A stretch of DNA of 64,000 bases from Bradyrhizobium sp. WD16 (GTDB taxonomy: Bacteria > Pseudomonadota > Alphaproteobacteria > Rhizobiales > Xanthobacteraceae). The position numbers were made by a program, and so were the translations under genes. The DNA lies in the NCBI RefSeq assembly GCF_024181725.1, contig NZ_CP028908.1:4887501-4951500 (forward strand), in the 5' to 3' direction. This document shows, in pieces, positions 16,288-26,659 of this stretch (position 1 is its first letter; every line of letters begins with the position of its first letter). The notes under the pieces are model-generated. The model made no database searches. It saw only the letters and a program-made list of their open reading frames with translations, and was not told the origin of the DNA.

Positions 16288-17430
16288 ATGCGGGGGCCGA
16301 TCAATCTCGGAATATTCGTCGACGATCTGGGGATCGGCGGGACGCAGAATTGGCTCACGCTGCTGGTGCCGGCGCTCGCCGCGCGCGGCTTTGCGGTACG
16401 CATCTACAGCATGCGGGCGATCAGCCACCCGGAAATCCTCGATCGTCTTGTGCCCCATGCCCGGATCGAGATCATCGGCGAGAGCCGGCTGTGGGCGGGA
16501 ACGGGACTTTTTCGCCTGGCGAACGAGCTCAGGAGCTGGCCGGCCCACGTCGTCCAGACGGCGCTTCCGACCTCCGACATGATCGGCCGATCGCTGGCGC
16601 GGCTGTGCGGCGTGCCGGCGATCTTCTCCACGATCCGGGGCCGGAACGTCGACAAGCCGAACTGGCAGAAATGGCTTGACCGCCGCACCGCCCATCTGGC
16701 TCGCGCGATTGTCTTCAACGACCGCGAGGCCGTGCCGTTTGCGATCCGTCACGAGGGCGTCCGGGCCAACCAGGTCGTCTACATTCCCAACGGCGTCGCG
16801 ATCACGACGGCGCACCGACCGGCCGGCGAGGTTCGGGCCGAACTGCGGACCCCGCCCGACGCCACGGTGATCGCAACCGTCGCCCGCCTGCATCCCTCCA
16901 AGGGGCAGCACCATCTTCTCCAGGCATTTCGGCGGGTGCGAGAGCGCATCCCCGAGGCGGTCCTGTGGCTGGTCGGCGACGGCGAATGCCGCCCCGCACT
17001 GGAGCGAGACACCCGCCGGCTCGACATCGCCGATGCGGTCCGGTTCGCGGGCATGCGGCGCGACGTGCGCGATATCCTTGATGCCATTGATCTCTTCGCC
17101 CTGCCCTCGCTGTGGGAAGGCATGCCCAATGCGCTGATGGAAGCCATGGCCGCCGGCCAGCCGGTGGTCGCCTCGGACATTGACGCAATCCGCGAGCTCG
17201 TGATCGATGGCGAGACGGGCTGGATGGTCAAGCCCGGCGACGCCGACGACCTGGCCCAGACGCTGATCTCGAGCCTGTCCGATCGTCGCCGGGCGGCCGA
17301 TATCGGCCTGGCAGGAATGTGCCACATCCGACAGCACTTTTCCCTGGACGGCATGGCGGATGCCTACGCGGCGCTCTACCGCGCGGGGTTGGAACAGCAG
17401 CCGCAGCGCCTGGAGGCGCCAGTTCGATGA
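16288..17430 (+). CDS. Glycosyltransferase family 4
   Basis: 380 aa GT-B enzyme. The N-terminus NLGIFVDDLGIGGTQNWL forms the acceptor half; FNDREAVPF and VVYIPNGVAI mark the linker. The donor site contains VARLHPSKGQHHLLQAF, LVGDGECRP and the E-x7-E motif in EGMPNALMEAMAAGQPVV (about residues 277-294). It transfers a sugar from a nucleotide donor to lipid- or glycan-linked acceptors on the cytosolic membrane face. The stop overlaps the ATG of a second, clearly paralogous GT4 gene (ATGA), so the pair is an operon, probably decorating the lipid made by the upstream locus. Confidence 0.85.
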   Translation: MRGPINLGIFVDDLGIGGTQNWLTLLVPALAARGFAVRIYSMRAISHPEILDRLVPHARIEIIGESRLWAGTGLFRLANELRSWPAHVVQTALPTSDMIGRSLARLCGVPAIFSTIRGRNVDKPNWQKWLDRRTAHLARAIVFNDREAVPFAIRHEGVRANQVVYIPNGVAITTAHRPAGEVRAELRTPPDATVIATVARLHPSKGQHHLLQAFRRVRERIPEAVLWLVGDGECRPALERDTRRLDIADAVRFAGMRRDVRDILDAIDLFALPSLWEGMPNALMEAMAAGQPVVASDIDAIRELVIDGETGWMVKPGDADDLAQTLISSLSDRRRAADIGLAGMCHIRQHFSLDGMADAYAALYRAGLEQQPQRLEAPVR

Positions 17431-18566
17431 AGATCGTCCACATCCTCGACAACCTCGATCGCGGCGGGGCGCAGACCATGCTCCGCAGCGTGGTCGCAGG
17501 CCTGACGAAGCGCGGGCACGGCCAGCACATCATCTGCCTCAACGAGGTCTTCAACGAGGAGGTCGTCGCCGCGATGCGCGCAGCCGGAGCGAGCGTCGAG
17601 ATCATTGGACGACCGCGTCTCTATGGTCTGGTCGGCCTTTGGTCCATCGTCAGCGAATTGCGGCGGCGTCAGCCGGATCTCGTCCATACCGAACTGCCGT
17701 GGGGCGACCTGATCGGACGCACCGCCGCCCGTGCCGCCGGCATCGCGCCGATCGTCTCCACGGTCACGGCGCGCTACGCCGACAAGCCGCGCCTGCAATT
17801 GTGGTTCGACCGCAAAACCGCGTCCTGGGCCGACCGCGTCGCGTTCCAGAGCGCCGAGATCGTGCCCTTCTCGCTCGCCCATGAAGGCGTTCGGCCCGAT
17901 CAGGTCCAGGTCATTCCGAACGGCGTCGATGCCGACGATCGCGACCGTTCCGCGGCGGCCGCCGCGTTGCGCCGGGAATTCGGCGGTGGCGCTGCGACCA
18001 TCCTCGGGATGGTCGCGCGGCTGCATCCCCAGAAGGCGCACCCCGATCTGCTCGATGCCTTCGCCAGATTGAACAGCTCGCCCGCCGATGTCCGGCTGTG
18101 GCTGATCGGCGACGGACCGGATCGTTCGCGGCTGGCAGCGCAGGCGGCTGCGCTCGGGATCGATGATCGCGTGGTCTTCGCCGGCGACCGTGGCGACGTT
18201 CGCGACTGGATCGCGGCGATGGATATCTTCGTCCATCCGACCTATTTCGAAGGGCTGCCGCTTGCGGTTCTCGAAGCGATGATCATGGGCAAGCCGGTGA
18301 TCACCTCGCCGATCGACGGCCTCCGCAGCCTGATCACCTCGGGCGTCCACGGCTGGCTGGTCCCGCCCAGCGATGCCGACGCCCTCGCCGACATCATCGA
18401 CGATGCGATCGCGCACCCCGAAGAGCGGGCGCGGATCGCCGCGGCCGGCGCCGCGCGGGCCCGGTCGCAATTCGGCTCCGATCGCGTCGTCGATGCCTAT
18501 GAGGCGCTGTTCAACTCGGTGCTCGCGGCAAGGTCAGCAGCGCTCTCCGCCAGCGTCCCGCAATGA
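17427..18566 (+). CDS. Glycosyltransferase family 4, paralogue of upstream gene
   Basis: 379 aa, ATGA-coupled to the preceding GT4 gene. It opens MKIVHILDNLDRGGAQTML and keeps the same order of motifs: VQVIPNGVDAD, GMVARLHPQKAHPDLLDAF, LIGDGPDRSRL and the E-x7-E in EGLPLAVLEAMIMGKPVI. The two proteins are similar along their length, which suggests tandem duplication and successive sugar additions. Its 3' end overlaps the convergent GT-B gene by 56 bp. Confidence 0.85.
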   Translation: MKIVHILDNLDRGGAQTMLRSVVAGLTKRGHGQHIICLNEVFNEEVVAAMRAAGASVEIIGRPRLYGLVGLWSIVSELRRRQPDLVHTELPWGDLIGRTAARAAGIAPIVSTVTARYADKPRLQLWFDRKTASWADRVAFQSAEIVPFSLAHEGVRPDQVQVIPNGVDADDRDRSAAAAALRREFGGGAATILGMVARLHPQKAHPDLLDAFARLNSSPADVRLWLIGDGPDRSRLAAQAAALGIDDRVVFAGDRGDVRDWIAAMDIFVHPTYFEGLPLAVLEAMIMGKPVITSPIDGLRSLITSGVHGWLVPPSDADALADIIDDAIAHPEERARIAAAGAARARSQFGSDRVVDAYEALFNSVLAARSAALSASVPQ

Positions 18567-19593
18567 AGTCATCGATCGCGGCGAAAGCCATGTCGTTGCC
18601 GCAGAAGGTCGCGCCGGCGATCCGGCTGCGACAGGTATCGAGCCGCGCCTCGAAATCGCGCAGGACCTGCGGCGAAAACGTCGCAAGATCGGATCGCATG
18701 CCATAACCCAGCCGTTCCAGATAATGCGCATTGAGGAACTGCTCGAAGGCGCCCCGGACCGGGATCGACAGCACCGGCTTGCCGAGATACAGCGCCTCGG
18801 AGATCAGCGTATGGCCGCCGCCGCAGACAACATAGGCGCAGGATGCGAGGTCATCGAGAAACGCCTGCGCGTCGAAGGACCGGAAGGAAAGGCGCCCCTC
18901 GCCGCGGCCATCGCCAAGGCCATAGACATGGACCGGACGGTCGAGCTTCGACAGATGCCCGGTAAAGGCGGTGAAGGTCGGATAGCCCTGATAAGCGACG
19001 ACATGGTCGCCTTTCCTCGCTTGGCGGGCGACGACGTCGCCGCGCAGCAGCGGCGGCACCTGGCGGATGGACTGACTGGCGTTGCGGGGCGCGACCTCGA
19101 AGAAATTGCTGATCAGATATTGATCCGCCGAACTGAAGAGAAGCTGCACGGAGAGCGCCGTCGCCAGCCAGCTCGGCGCCTGTCGGACCGGGCAATCGAT
19201 CCGGCCGAGGGTCATGACGTGCTGATTGTCGAGCGAAAGGCACGGAAGCCCAAGACTGCGCGACACGCGCGGCACGAAAAACTCATAGTCGGTGATGGCG
19301 CAATCCGGGCCGAACGCCTCGATGGCCCGCCTGAGTTCGCGGCTCCAGCGCCCGCTCCTGCTCAACGTCGTGGCTGTGCGCAGCATGGCGGCGGCGGCAT
19401 CGACCCGATGCGATCCCACCGGCGTCACCGGATTGGGGCACTCATGGACCCTGAAGTCCCGGGACAACAGCCGCGCCGCCTCGCCGTGGCAGACGAACAG
19501 GAAGTCGTGCCTGCTATAGTGCTGCGCCACGGTGAGGGCGCGGATGGCATGGCCCCGGCCCGTCCCATGGACGCCATAGAGAATACGGGCCAT
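18511..19593 (-). CDS. GT-B glycosyltransferase, MurG/GT28-like
   Basis: 360 aa. The N-terminus MARILYGVHGTGRGHAIRA has the glycine-rich loop of MurG/UDP-glucuronosyltransferase-like enzymes (the MJ1255-type group). The donor site YVVCGGGHTLISEALYLGKP (about 256-275) is the equivalent of the GT28 GGxxTxxE motif. The enzyme is soluble or peripheral and uses a UDP-sugar. It is convergent with the second GT4 gene and their 3' ends overlap by 56 bp. With UXS next door, UDP-xylose or a derivative is a possible donor; this is inference. Confidence 0.75.
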   Translation of the reverse strand: MARILYGVHGTGRGHAIRALTVAQHYSRHDFLFVCHGEAARLLSRDFRVHECPNPVTPVGSHRVDAAAAMLRTATTLSRSGRWSRELRRAIEAFGPDCAITDYEFFVPRVSRSLGLPCLSLDNQHVMTLGRIDCPVRQAPSWLATALSVQLLFSSADQYLISNFFEVAPRNASQSIRQVPPLLRGDVVARQARKGDHVVAYQGYPTFTAFTGHLSKLDRPVHVYGLGDGRGEGRLSFRSFDAQAFLDDLASCAYVVCGGGHTLISEALYLGKPVLSIPVRGAFEQFLNAHYLERLGYGMRSDLATFSPQVLRDFEARLDTCRSRIAGATFCGNDMAFAAIDDFIAGRWRRALLTLPRAPS

Positions 19594-19738
19594 CGGATCA
19601 GCTCGGCCGTCCGGGAGACCGGCACGCCAGCGTCCGCCAGGCGGCTAGGCCTCCAGGCATGCAAGCTCGTGCCATCATCGTGCATCCTCGCCCTTCTGCG
19701 CCGGCCATGGCTTGCCCGGCGACGGGGGTTATGGTTGC

Positions 19739-20827
<1,089 letters not shown>

Positions 20828-20846
20828 CTTGACGCGATGAATCGCA

Positions 20847-21371
20847 TCAGCCGCACCGCGTGCGCTTCACCTTCCAGGACTTGTGCGCCCACCCGTGAGA
20901 CGTCCCGAGCCAGATGAATGGTCCGAGCGAGGTCTTCACTTCCTCGCCGCCGGCATGCGGCTTGACGACGATCGCTCCGCGCAGGAGGTCGCCCCGCCAG
21001 GAAGGACACCTCGAACCTAGGCCGGTCTTGTACAATTTATACGCCCAGGCATCGGGCTGGTTGATATTTTCCATTCCTGGCGTGGCGGGGACCGCCCCGT
21101 AGGGCTTCCAAGGCTGGCCATCGACCGGGGCGACGCCCACCAGCTCTCCAATATCGGTATTGACCGTCTTGCCGGCCTCGACCTGCACAACCTGTCCATT
21201 GTCGTCGTAAAGGATTCCGTGCCAGCCCTGGCTTTTGGTGCCGGGGTTCGTGACCACGACTTCGTAAGTGAGCAGCTCCTTGCCGACCGGTCGCTTCTCT
21301 GCCGAATTCGCGTCGCGAACGGAACACAGCGCCGCCACTACAGCGCACGTGAGAAGGATCGTTCTCGTCAT
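20847..21371 (-). CDS. Secreted protein of unknown function
   Basis: 174 aa from the ATG of MTRTILLTCAVVAALC. It has a Sec signal peptide with probable cleavage after ANSA. The mature part has no recognised domain but contains GWHGILYDDNGQVVQVEAGKT and four cysteines including GLGSRCPSW. It is likely periplasmic or extracellular. It is divergent from the membrane protein gene at 21584. An FNR/FixK-type palindrome lies 69 bp upstream of its start. Confidence 0.6.
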   Translation of the reverse strand: MTRTILLTCAVVAALCSVRDANSAEKRPVGKELLTYEVVVTNPGTKSQGWHGILYDDNGQVVQVEAGKTVNTDIGELVGVAPVDGQPWKPYGAVPATPGMENINQPDAWAYKLYKTGLGSRCPSWRGDLLRGAIVVKPHAGGEEVKTSLGPFIWLGTSHGWAHKSWKVKRTRCG

Positions 21372-21439
21372 GATGCCACCCATTCCGTTTCGGTCGTCGT
21401 CAAGCTTCAAACGACAACTTCAGATTGCGGATTCGAGCA

Positions 21440-21453
21440 TTGATCTAGATCAA
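21440..21453. promoter_or_regulatory. FNR/FixK-type box TTGATCTAGATCAA
   Basis: This is a perfect match to the TTGA-N6-TCAA consensus of CRP/FNR-family oxygen regulators and is itself a perfect palindrome. It lies between the divergent genes starting at 21371 and 21584, 69 and 130 bp from the two start codons, so it could serve either. Confidence 0.65.
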
Positions 21454-21583
21454 CATTCGCGCCGGACAACCGCGCGCAGGCCAGGGGATCCACCGCCGGC
21501 GCGAAAGGCTCGCCGTTCATATCGCGCCTCCGACGAAAGCAATGTAGTGTGCACCTGGTAGTTGTCTTCGAGGGAGACATCCA

Positions 21584-22876
21584 ATGGACGATCCGCACCG
21601 GTACGACGAACAGCCTGATTCCCCTGTCAGCCGTCATGTCGAACCGGACACCGGGGTGCAACCGGGCCCGGCGCGCGGCGCGAAGCCGAGATGCTTCGAT
21701 GTTGCGAGTCTGGATTCGGAGGACGATCCGAAAGGCATCAACATTCCCTTGCATGACCCTAGTGCTCCAGTGACGCCGGAGATGCGGAGCCTCTTGCTCG
21801 ATATCTTAGCGCTCGAGCGAACCATACTCGTTCTGTTCGCCGACCAAAAATACAAGGAGCAGCGCAGAAAGTGCTTCGTTGGCCTCTTGAAGACCGCTAA
21901 CGTCGGCCTCTGCGGCACGGACTACGATGTCGAGATGGGCCGCCTCGACCTTGCCTTGACGAAGGATGATATTACCAACGAGTTCCCCAAGCTCGGGAAC
22001 GAGTTGTGGGATACTTACGTGAACGGTGCCGTGCGCGGCGCGAAGCCGAGATGCTTCGATGCGCCGCGTCTGGATTCGGAGAACGATCCGAAAGGCATCA
22101 CCATTCCCTTGCATAGTCCAAGTGCTCCACTGACGCCGGAGATGCGGAGCCTCTTGCACGATATCTTTGCGGTTGAGCGAACCATACTCGTTCTGTTCGC
22201 CGACCAAAAATACAAGGAGCAGCGCAGAGAGTGCTTCGACGGCCTCTTGAAGACCGCTAAGGTCGGCCTCTGCGGCACGGACTACGATGTCGAGATGGGC
22301 CGTCTCGACCTTGCATTGACGAAGGATGATATTACCAACGACTTCCCCAAGCTCAGGAACGAGTTGTGGAAGACTTACGTGACGATTGCCGCCAGGTTCA
22401 GCCTGCTGTTCGGGGGCCTTGGATGCCTTTTGTATTATGAACTGTTCGTCGCCCACGCTTTCAGCGATCGATACAAAGCCCTGCTGGACGCGGCGCCGAT
22501 GCTGCCTCAGATCGTTATTGCGCTCGTCTGGATCCCGTTTGGCGTTCCGATTGGAATATTCCTGGAATTCGTCTTCCGGGTTGGCGATAACATCACCTAC
22601 GATAGGCTGCTCACCTTCAATTCGGGGCGCTGGGAGCCGCCGAGCCGCACGATCAACACATGGGTCACGGCCTACGTGTTCGCCTTCCTCCTCGGGATCG
22701 GTGCGGTTCAGATCGGCATCGGCAGCGTTCTTCTCAACGACTTCATCACCGGACGGCCATGGCTGTCGGTAGCGATCGGGTTCGTGACCGGATTTGCCTA
22801 TCCCTATGTCCAGGACATCGTGACCCAGCTCAAACCGGAGCGCCGCGATGCTGCGCCGCGTGATGGGAGCGGATAA
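21584..22876 (+). CDS. Membrane protein with duplicated N-terminal domain
   Basis: 430 aa. GAGGGAG precedes the ATG. Residues about 30-149 and 150-269 are two copies of the same 120-residue unit, each holding RGAKPRCFD, LTPEMRSLL, RTILVLFADQKYKEQRR, GLCGTDYDVEMGRLDLAL and FPKL.NELW. The remainder has four predicted membrane segments (about 268-285, 303-327, 354-378 and 386-408). The repeats look cytosolic, soluble and helical. No known family was recognised. The DNA repeat is exactly 360 bp in register, so the duplication is recent and in frame. FNR/FixK-type control is possible. Confidence 0.7.
   Translation: MDDPHRYDEQPDSPVSRHVEPDTGVQPGPARGAKPRCFDVASLDSEDDPKGINIPLHDPSAPVTPEMRSLLLDILALERTILVLFADQKYKEQRRKCFVGLLKTANVGLCGTDYDVEMGRLDLALTKDDITNEFPKLGNELWDTYVNGAVRGAKPRCFDAPRLDSENDPKGITIPLHSPSAPLTPEMRSLLHDIFAVERTILVLFADQKYKEQRRECFDGLLKTAKVGLCGTDYDVEMGRLDLALTKDDITNDFPKLRNELWKTYVTIAARFSLLFGGLGCLLYYELFVAHAFSDRYKALLDAAPMLPQIVIALVWIPFGVPIGIFLEFVFRVGDNITYDRLLTFNSGRWEPPSRTINTWVTAYVFAFLLGIGAVQIGIGSVLLNDFITGRPWLSVAIGFVTGFAYPYVQDIVTQLKPERRDAAPRDGSG
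21671..22390 (+). repeat. 360-bp tandem duplication inside a coding sequence
   Basis: Copy 1 spans about 21671-22030 and copy 2 about 22031-22390. The period is exactly 360 bp with no indels and only scattered substitutions. For example, GGCGCGAAGCCGAGATGCTT occurs at both 21678 and 22038. Similarity fades just after 22380, where the membrane domain begins. Confidence 0.9.
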
Positions 22877-23114
22877 CGCCCCAAGCAGCGCGAGCCCCGA
22901 CAGTCATCAGGAGGATGATTGCCTCCGATCGTGGGCGGTAGACATTGAACGTACCGATTTCGTCGAACGCGACGAATTTGCTGATGCGCCGCACAAGACG
23001 GGCGAGAGACATGACGGAGCAGTTACTAAATCCGGTTCCCACCTCCCGCTCAGGGTATCAATGTACTATACTCGAGCCGCAACCGCTGGTTCGACAGAGA
23101 CTGTTTAAGACAAA

Positions 23115-24611
23115 ATGTGTTCTGCATCGTCCATCCTCACGCCGCAGCTTATCCCGCCTGAAGCATTCACGGATGCAGCGGCGGCGGTCGGCCGTCTCGA
23201 AGAGATTTACGCCCGCAACACGCGATTTCTGCGCGAGCGATTTGAGGCCTATCTGGATGGCGAGGCGCTCGCGACGAGGGTGCGCGCCACCTATCCATTC
23301 GTGCGGATTACGACCTCGACCTACGTGCGGCTCGATTCGCGCCTCGCGTATGGCTTCGTCGCGGGGCCGGGCGTGCATGAGACCAGCGTGACGCGCCCCG
23401 ACCTGTTTCGTAGCTACCTCACCGAACAGATCGGATTATTGATCGAAAACCACGGCGTGCCCGTCGAAATCGGCGAGTCGCGTGAGCCTATCCCGATTCA
23501 TTTCGCCTACCCTCGCGACATCAACATCGAAGCAGCGCTCTCCACTGACAGCAGGTCGATGACGGGCCGATCGCTGCGGGACGTCTTCGATACGCCCGAT
23601 CTTGCGGCGATGGATGACGCGATCGCCAACGGCACGCTCGAGCTGCCGCCCGGCGGCCCGGAGCCGCTCGCCCTGTTTCGTGCGGCGCGTGTCGACTACT
23701 CGCTGCGCCGGCTCTATCATTACACCGGCACCGATCCCGAGCACTTCCAGAATTTCGTGATTTTCACGAACTATCAGTTCTATGTCGATGCCTTCGTCAA
23801 GATGTGCCACGAGCGTCTTCGTTCAGGCGAGATCGGCCCCGAGGCCGTCGTCGAGCCAGGAAACGTGATCACGCGCAATGCCCGGCTTGGCGGCGGCACG
23901 ACCGGGGTCGCCCCCGAGCGCACGCCGCAGATGCCCGCCTTTCATCTCGTCGAGCCGGGATATCGTGGCATCAGCCTGATCAACATCGGGACCGGCCCGT
24001 CCAACGCCCGTAACATCACCGACCACGTCGCAGTGTTGCGGCCGCATGCCTGGCTGATGGTTGGGCACTGCGCCGGCCTTCGGAACACGCAGAGGCTGGG
24101 CGATTACGTCCTTGCCCATGGTTATGTCCGCGAGGATCACGTGCTCGATGACGAACTGCCCCTGTGGGCGCCGATACCGGCGCTCGCCGAGATGCAGGTC
24201 GCGCTCGAGCAGTCGGTCGCCGAGGTCACCGGGCTCGCGGGATTTGAGCTCAAGCGCCTGATGCGCACCGGAACGGTTGCGAGCGTCGACAATCGCAATT
24301 GGGAGATCAGCGGTCCTTCGGTCATTCGCCGGCTGTCGCAATCGCGCGCCATCGCGCTCGACATGGAGTCGGCGGCGATCGCTGCCAACGGCTTTCGTTT
24401 CCGGGTTCCCTACGGCACCTTGCTGTGCGTCTCGGACAAGCCTCTTCACGGCGAAATCAAGCTCGCCGGCATGGCGAGCGAATTCTATCGGCAGCGCGTC
24501 GGCCAGCATCTCGAGATCGGCCTGAAGGCGCTCGAAAGGCTCAAGGGCCAGGAGACGGAGCGGCTGCATTCGCGCAAGCTGCGCAGCTTTGCCGAAGTCG
24601 CATTTCTGTAG
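23115..24611 (+). CDS. amn: AMP nucleosidase
   Basis: 498 aa, the usual length for Amn. An N-terminal regulatory domain (FEAYLDG, TYPFVRI, REPIPIHFAYP) precedes the nucleoside-phosphorylase-like catalytic domain, with GISLINIGTGPSNARNITDH, WLMVGHCAGLRNTQRLGDYV, LDMESAAIAANGFRFRVPY and LLCVSDKPLHGEIK. It hydrolyses AMP to adenine and ribose 5-phosphate, controlling adenylate pools. No operon partner is evident. The TAG stop opens into a hairpin repeat (type E) just downstream. Confidence 0.9.
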   Translation: MCSASSILTPQLIPPEAFTDAAAAVGRLEEIYARNTRFLRERFEAYLDGEALATRVRATYPFVRITTSTYVRLDSRLAYGFVAGPGVHETSVTRPDLFRSYLTEQIGLLIENHGVPVEIGESREPIPIHFAYPRDINIEAALSTDSRSMTGRSLRDVFDTPDLAAMDDAIANGTLELPPGGPEPLALFRAARVDYSLRRLYHYTGTDPEHFQNFVIFTNYQFYVDAFVKMCHERLRSGEIGPEAVVEPGNVITRNARLGGGTTGVAPERTPQMPAFHLVEPGYRGISLINIGTGPSNARNITDHVAVLRPHAWLMVGHCAGLRNTQRLGDYVLAHGYVREDHVLDDELPLWAPIPALAEMQVALEQSVAEVTGLAGFELKRLMRTGTVASVDNRNWEISGPSVIRRLSQSRAIALDMESAAIAANGFRFRVPYGTLLCVSDKPLHGEIKLAGMASEFYRQRVGQHLEIGLKALERLKGQETERLHSRKLRSFAEVAFL

Positions 24612-24680
24612 TGAAGTGGATGTGACATTCGCTTGACGAAATCGGACCCAGAGCAGGTAGCGTTTGTCAAATCCACATGA
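24609..24680. repeat. Type E hairpin repeat downstream of amn
   Basis: Arms GTGGATGTGACATTCGCT (24616-24633) and AGCGTTTGTCAAATCCAC (24659-24676) pair with three mismatches around a 25-nt loop. The outer left end TAGTG overlaps the amn stop codon. A related hairpin with arms GGATTTGACA/TGTCAAATCC lies at about 50019-50085. It could also act as a terminator for amn. Confidence 0.6.
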
Positions 24681-24723
24681 TCAGATTGGTCGATTGTTCC
24701 CGTCCGAACCGAGAAGCTAAGCC

Positions 24724-26613
24724 ATGTGTATCGGCTGCACCCCCGGATTTCAGGCCGCGTTTCATTCCCTCTCCTGGCCGTCGCGCCGCAAATTCTTGAA
24801 AGGCGCCGCCGTCGCCGCGAGCGGACCATTCGTTGCCGAGACCGTGGCGACCGGTGCGGCGCACGCAGATGGTGCTATCAACCAGAGCCTGGCGGCTGGA
24901 CTCGGCGGCACCGCGTCAGCGCCTCCTGAGCCCCCTGTCACGATCTTCACGGCCAGGAAGGTCATCACCATGGAGCGCGGCGCCGCTCCCGCGACGGCGG
25001 TCGCCGTCTCGGGCAAGCGCATCCTCGCCGTCGGCTCGCTCGATCAGGTCAAGGCGGCCATTGGTGCCCTGCCCTACACCCTGGACGAGACCTTCGGCAC
25101 CAAGATCGTGATGCCGGGCCTGATCGACCAGCACCTCCACCCGATCCTCGGCGCTCTCACGCTGGCCGTCCAGGTCATTGCCCCGGAAGACTGGGCGCTC
25201 CCAGGCGTGGTCTTCAAGGCCTCCGGCACGCCCGACGACTATCTGGCGCGGCTGAAAGCTGCCGACGCGAAGCTGAAGACGCCCGGCGAATGGCTGTTCA
25301 CCTGGGGCTATCACGCGCTCTGGCACGGCAAGCTCGACCGCGCGACGCTCGATGCGATCAGTACGACGCGGCCGATCGCCGTGTGGCATCGGTCCTGCCA
25401 CGAGTTCTACTTGAACACGTCCGCCCTGTACGCGCTGGGCCTCACCGAGGACATGACCCGCAACAAGGGCCAGTTCAGTGAGCAATCGAACTGGGCGGAG
25501 GGCCATTTCTGGGAAGGCGGCCTAAACCTCATGATGGCGCCGATGCTCCAGGTGCTGGCGACGCCCGACCGCCTTGCCTTCGGCCTGAAGCAAATGGTCG
25601 GCTACCTGCACGCCAACGGCGTGACGGCCTACATGGAGCCAGGCGCGCTCTATACGCCCGACATGTGGAAGCTCTACGAGCAGATTCTGGGGGCGCCCGA
25701 CACGCCGATGTACAGCACTTTCATCGCCGACGGACGCGGCATCGTCGACCGGGTCGGGCTCGCCGGCGCGCTCGACGCGGTGGAGGCGCAGATCGCCGTG
25801 TCGCCGGAGGCGCCGGGGAAAAAACTGATGTTCTTCCCGGGCCAGATCAAGTTGTTTGCGGACGGGGCCATCGTCTCGCAACTGATGCAGATGAAGGACG
25901 GTTACCTCGACGGTCACCATGGCGAGTGGGTCATTCCGCCCGACGAACTGGAGCGGCGGGCGCGGCTGTTCTGGAACGCCGGCTACCAGATCCACACCCA
26001 CGTCAATGGCGATCTCGGCCTGGAAACGCTGCTCTCTATCCTGGAGAAGCTGAACGCCGAGCACCCGCGTGCCGACCATCGCTGCGTGATCGTGCATTTC
26101 GCCAATTCGACCGAGGATCAGGTCGTTCGCATTAAACGGCTGGGCGCCATCGTCAGCGCCAATCCCTATTACCCTGTCGGGTTCGCCGACAAATACAGCG
26201 CGATCGGACTCGGACCGCAGCGAGCCGACGCGATGGTGCGTGCGAAGTCGGTGCTTGACCAGGGGATTTCGCTGTCGTTTCACTCCGATCTGCCGATGGC
26301 ACCGAGCGACCCGCTCTACCTGGCGTGGTGCGGTGTCAATCGGATCACGCCGTCTGGTCGGGTGGCTGGTCCTGATCAGCGTGTCTCGGTCGACGCGGCG
26401 CTGAGAGCCATCACGATCGAGGCAGCCTATTCCTGGCGCAAGGAGGATCAGATGGGCAGCATCGCACCGGGAAAGATCGCAAACCTCACGGTGCTGGAGG
26501 AGGATCCGTACGCAATTTCGCCAGAACGTCTGAAAGACATCCCGATCTGGGGCACCGTATTTGAAGGGCGCGTATTCCCGGTCCCGGCGCAGGCGAAACG
26601 GCCGACACCCTGA
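24724..26613 (+). CDS. Tat-exported amidohydrolase, YtcJ-like
   Basis: 629 aa. A twin-arginine signal SRRKFLKGAAVAASG (about residues 20-34) suggests export of the folded metalloenzyme to the periplasm. The amidohydrolase-3 pattern follows: an N-terminal beta-sandwich strand TIFTARKVITMERG, metal ligands in PGLIDQHLHP (about 131-140), HTHVNGDLG (about 425-433) and SFHSDLPMAPSDP (about 518-530), then GSIAPGKIANLTVLEEDP at the C-terminal sandwich. YtcJ-like enzymes hydrolyse amide or related bonds in small molecules; the substrate is not predictable. It is monocistronic. Confidence 0.85.
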   Translation: MCIGCTPGFQAAFHSLSWPSRRKFLKGAAVAASGPFVAETVATGAAHADGAINQSLAAGLGGTASAPPEPPVTIFTARKVITMERGAAPATAVAVSGKRILAVGSLDQVKAAIGALPYTLDETFGTKIVMPGLIDQHLHPILGALTLAVQVIAPEDWALPGVVFKASGTPDDYLARLKAADAKLKTPGEWLFTWGYHALWHGKLDRATLDAISTTRPIAVWHRSCHEFYLNTSALYALGLTEDMTRNKGQFSEQSNWAEGHFWEGGLNLMMAPMLQVLATPDRLAFGLKQMVGYLHANGVTAYMEPGALYTPDMWKLYEQILGAPDTPMYSTFIADGRGIVDRVGLAGALDAVEAQIAVSPEAPGKKLMFFPGQIKLFADGAIVSQLMQMKDGYLDGHHGEWVIPPDELERRARLFWNAGYQIHTHVNGDLGLETLLSILEKLNAEHPRADHRCVIVHFANSTEDQVVRIKRLGAIVSANPYYPVGFADKYSAIGLGPQRADAMVRAKSVLDQGISLSFHSDLPMAPSDPLYLAWCGVNRITPSGRVAGPDQRVSVDAALRAITIEAAYSWRKEDQMGSIAPGKIANLTVLEEDPYAISPERLKDIPIWGTVFEGRVFPVPAQAKRPTP

Positions 26614-26623
26614 TGCAAATCAA
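26610..26623. promoter_or_regulatory. Degenerate FNR/FixK-type box CTGATGCAAATCAA
   Basis: One mismatch (C for T) to TTGA-N6-TCAA. It overlaps the stop codon of the amidohydrolase gene. The surrounding bases GCCGACACC-TGAT-CAAATCAAC recur around the box at 26946, so this is probably one half of a short direct repeat about 336 bp long in period. Confidence 0.35.
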
Positions 26624-26659
26624 CCTTCAAGCAATGAGTGCACGCTGACGCAGCGTCAT

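Noticed and set aside
22830-23012. A 60-codon minus-strand frame (MSLARLVRRISKFVAFDEIG...) in the amn upstream region
   Set aside because: It is plausible as a small membrane protein, but it overlaps the preceding gene by 47 bp and has no clear ribosome site or recognised family, so it was not called.
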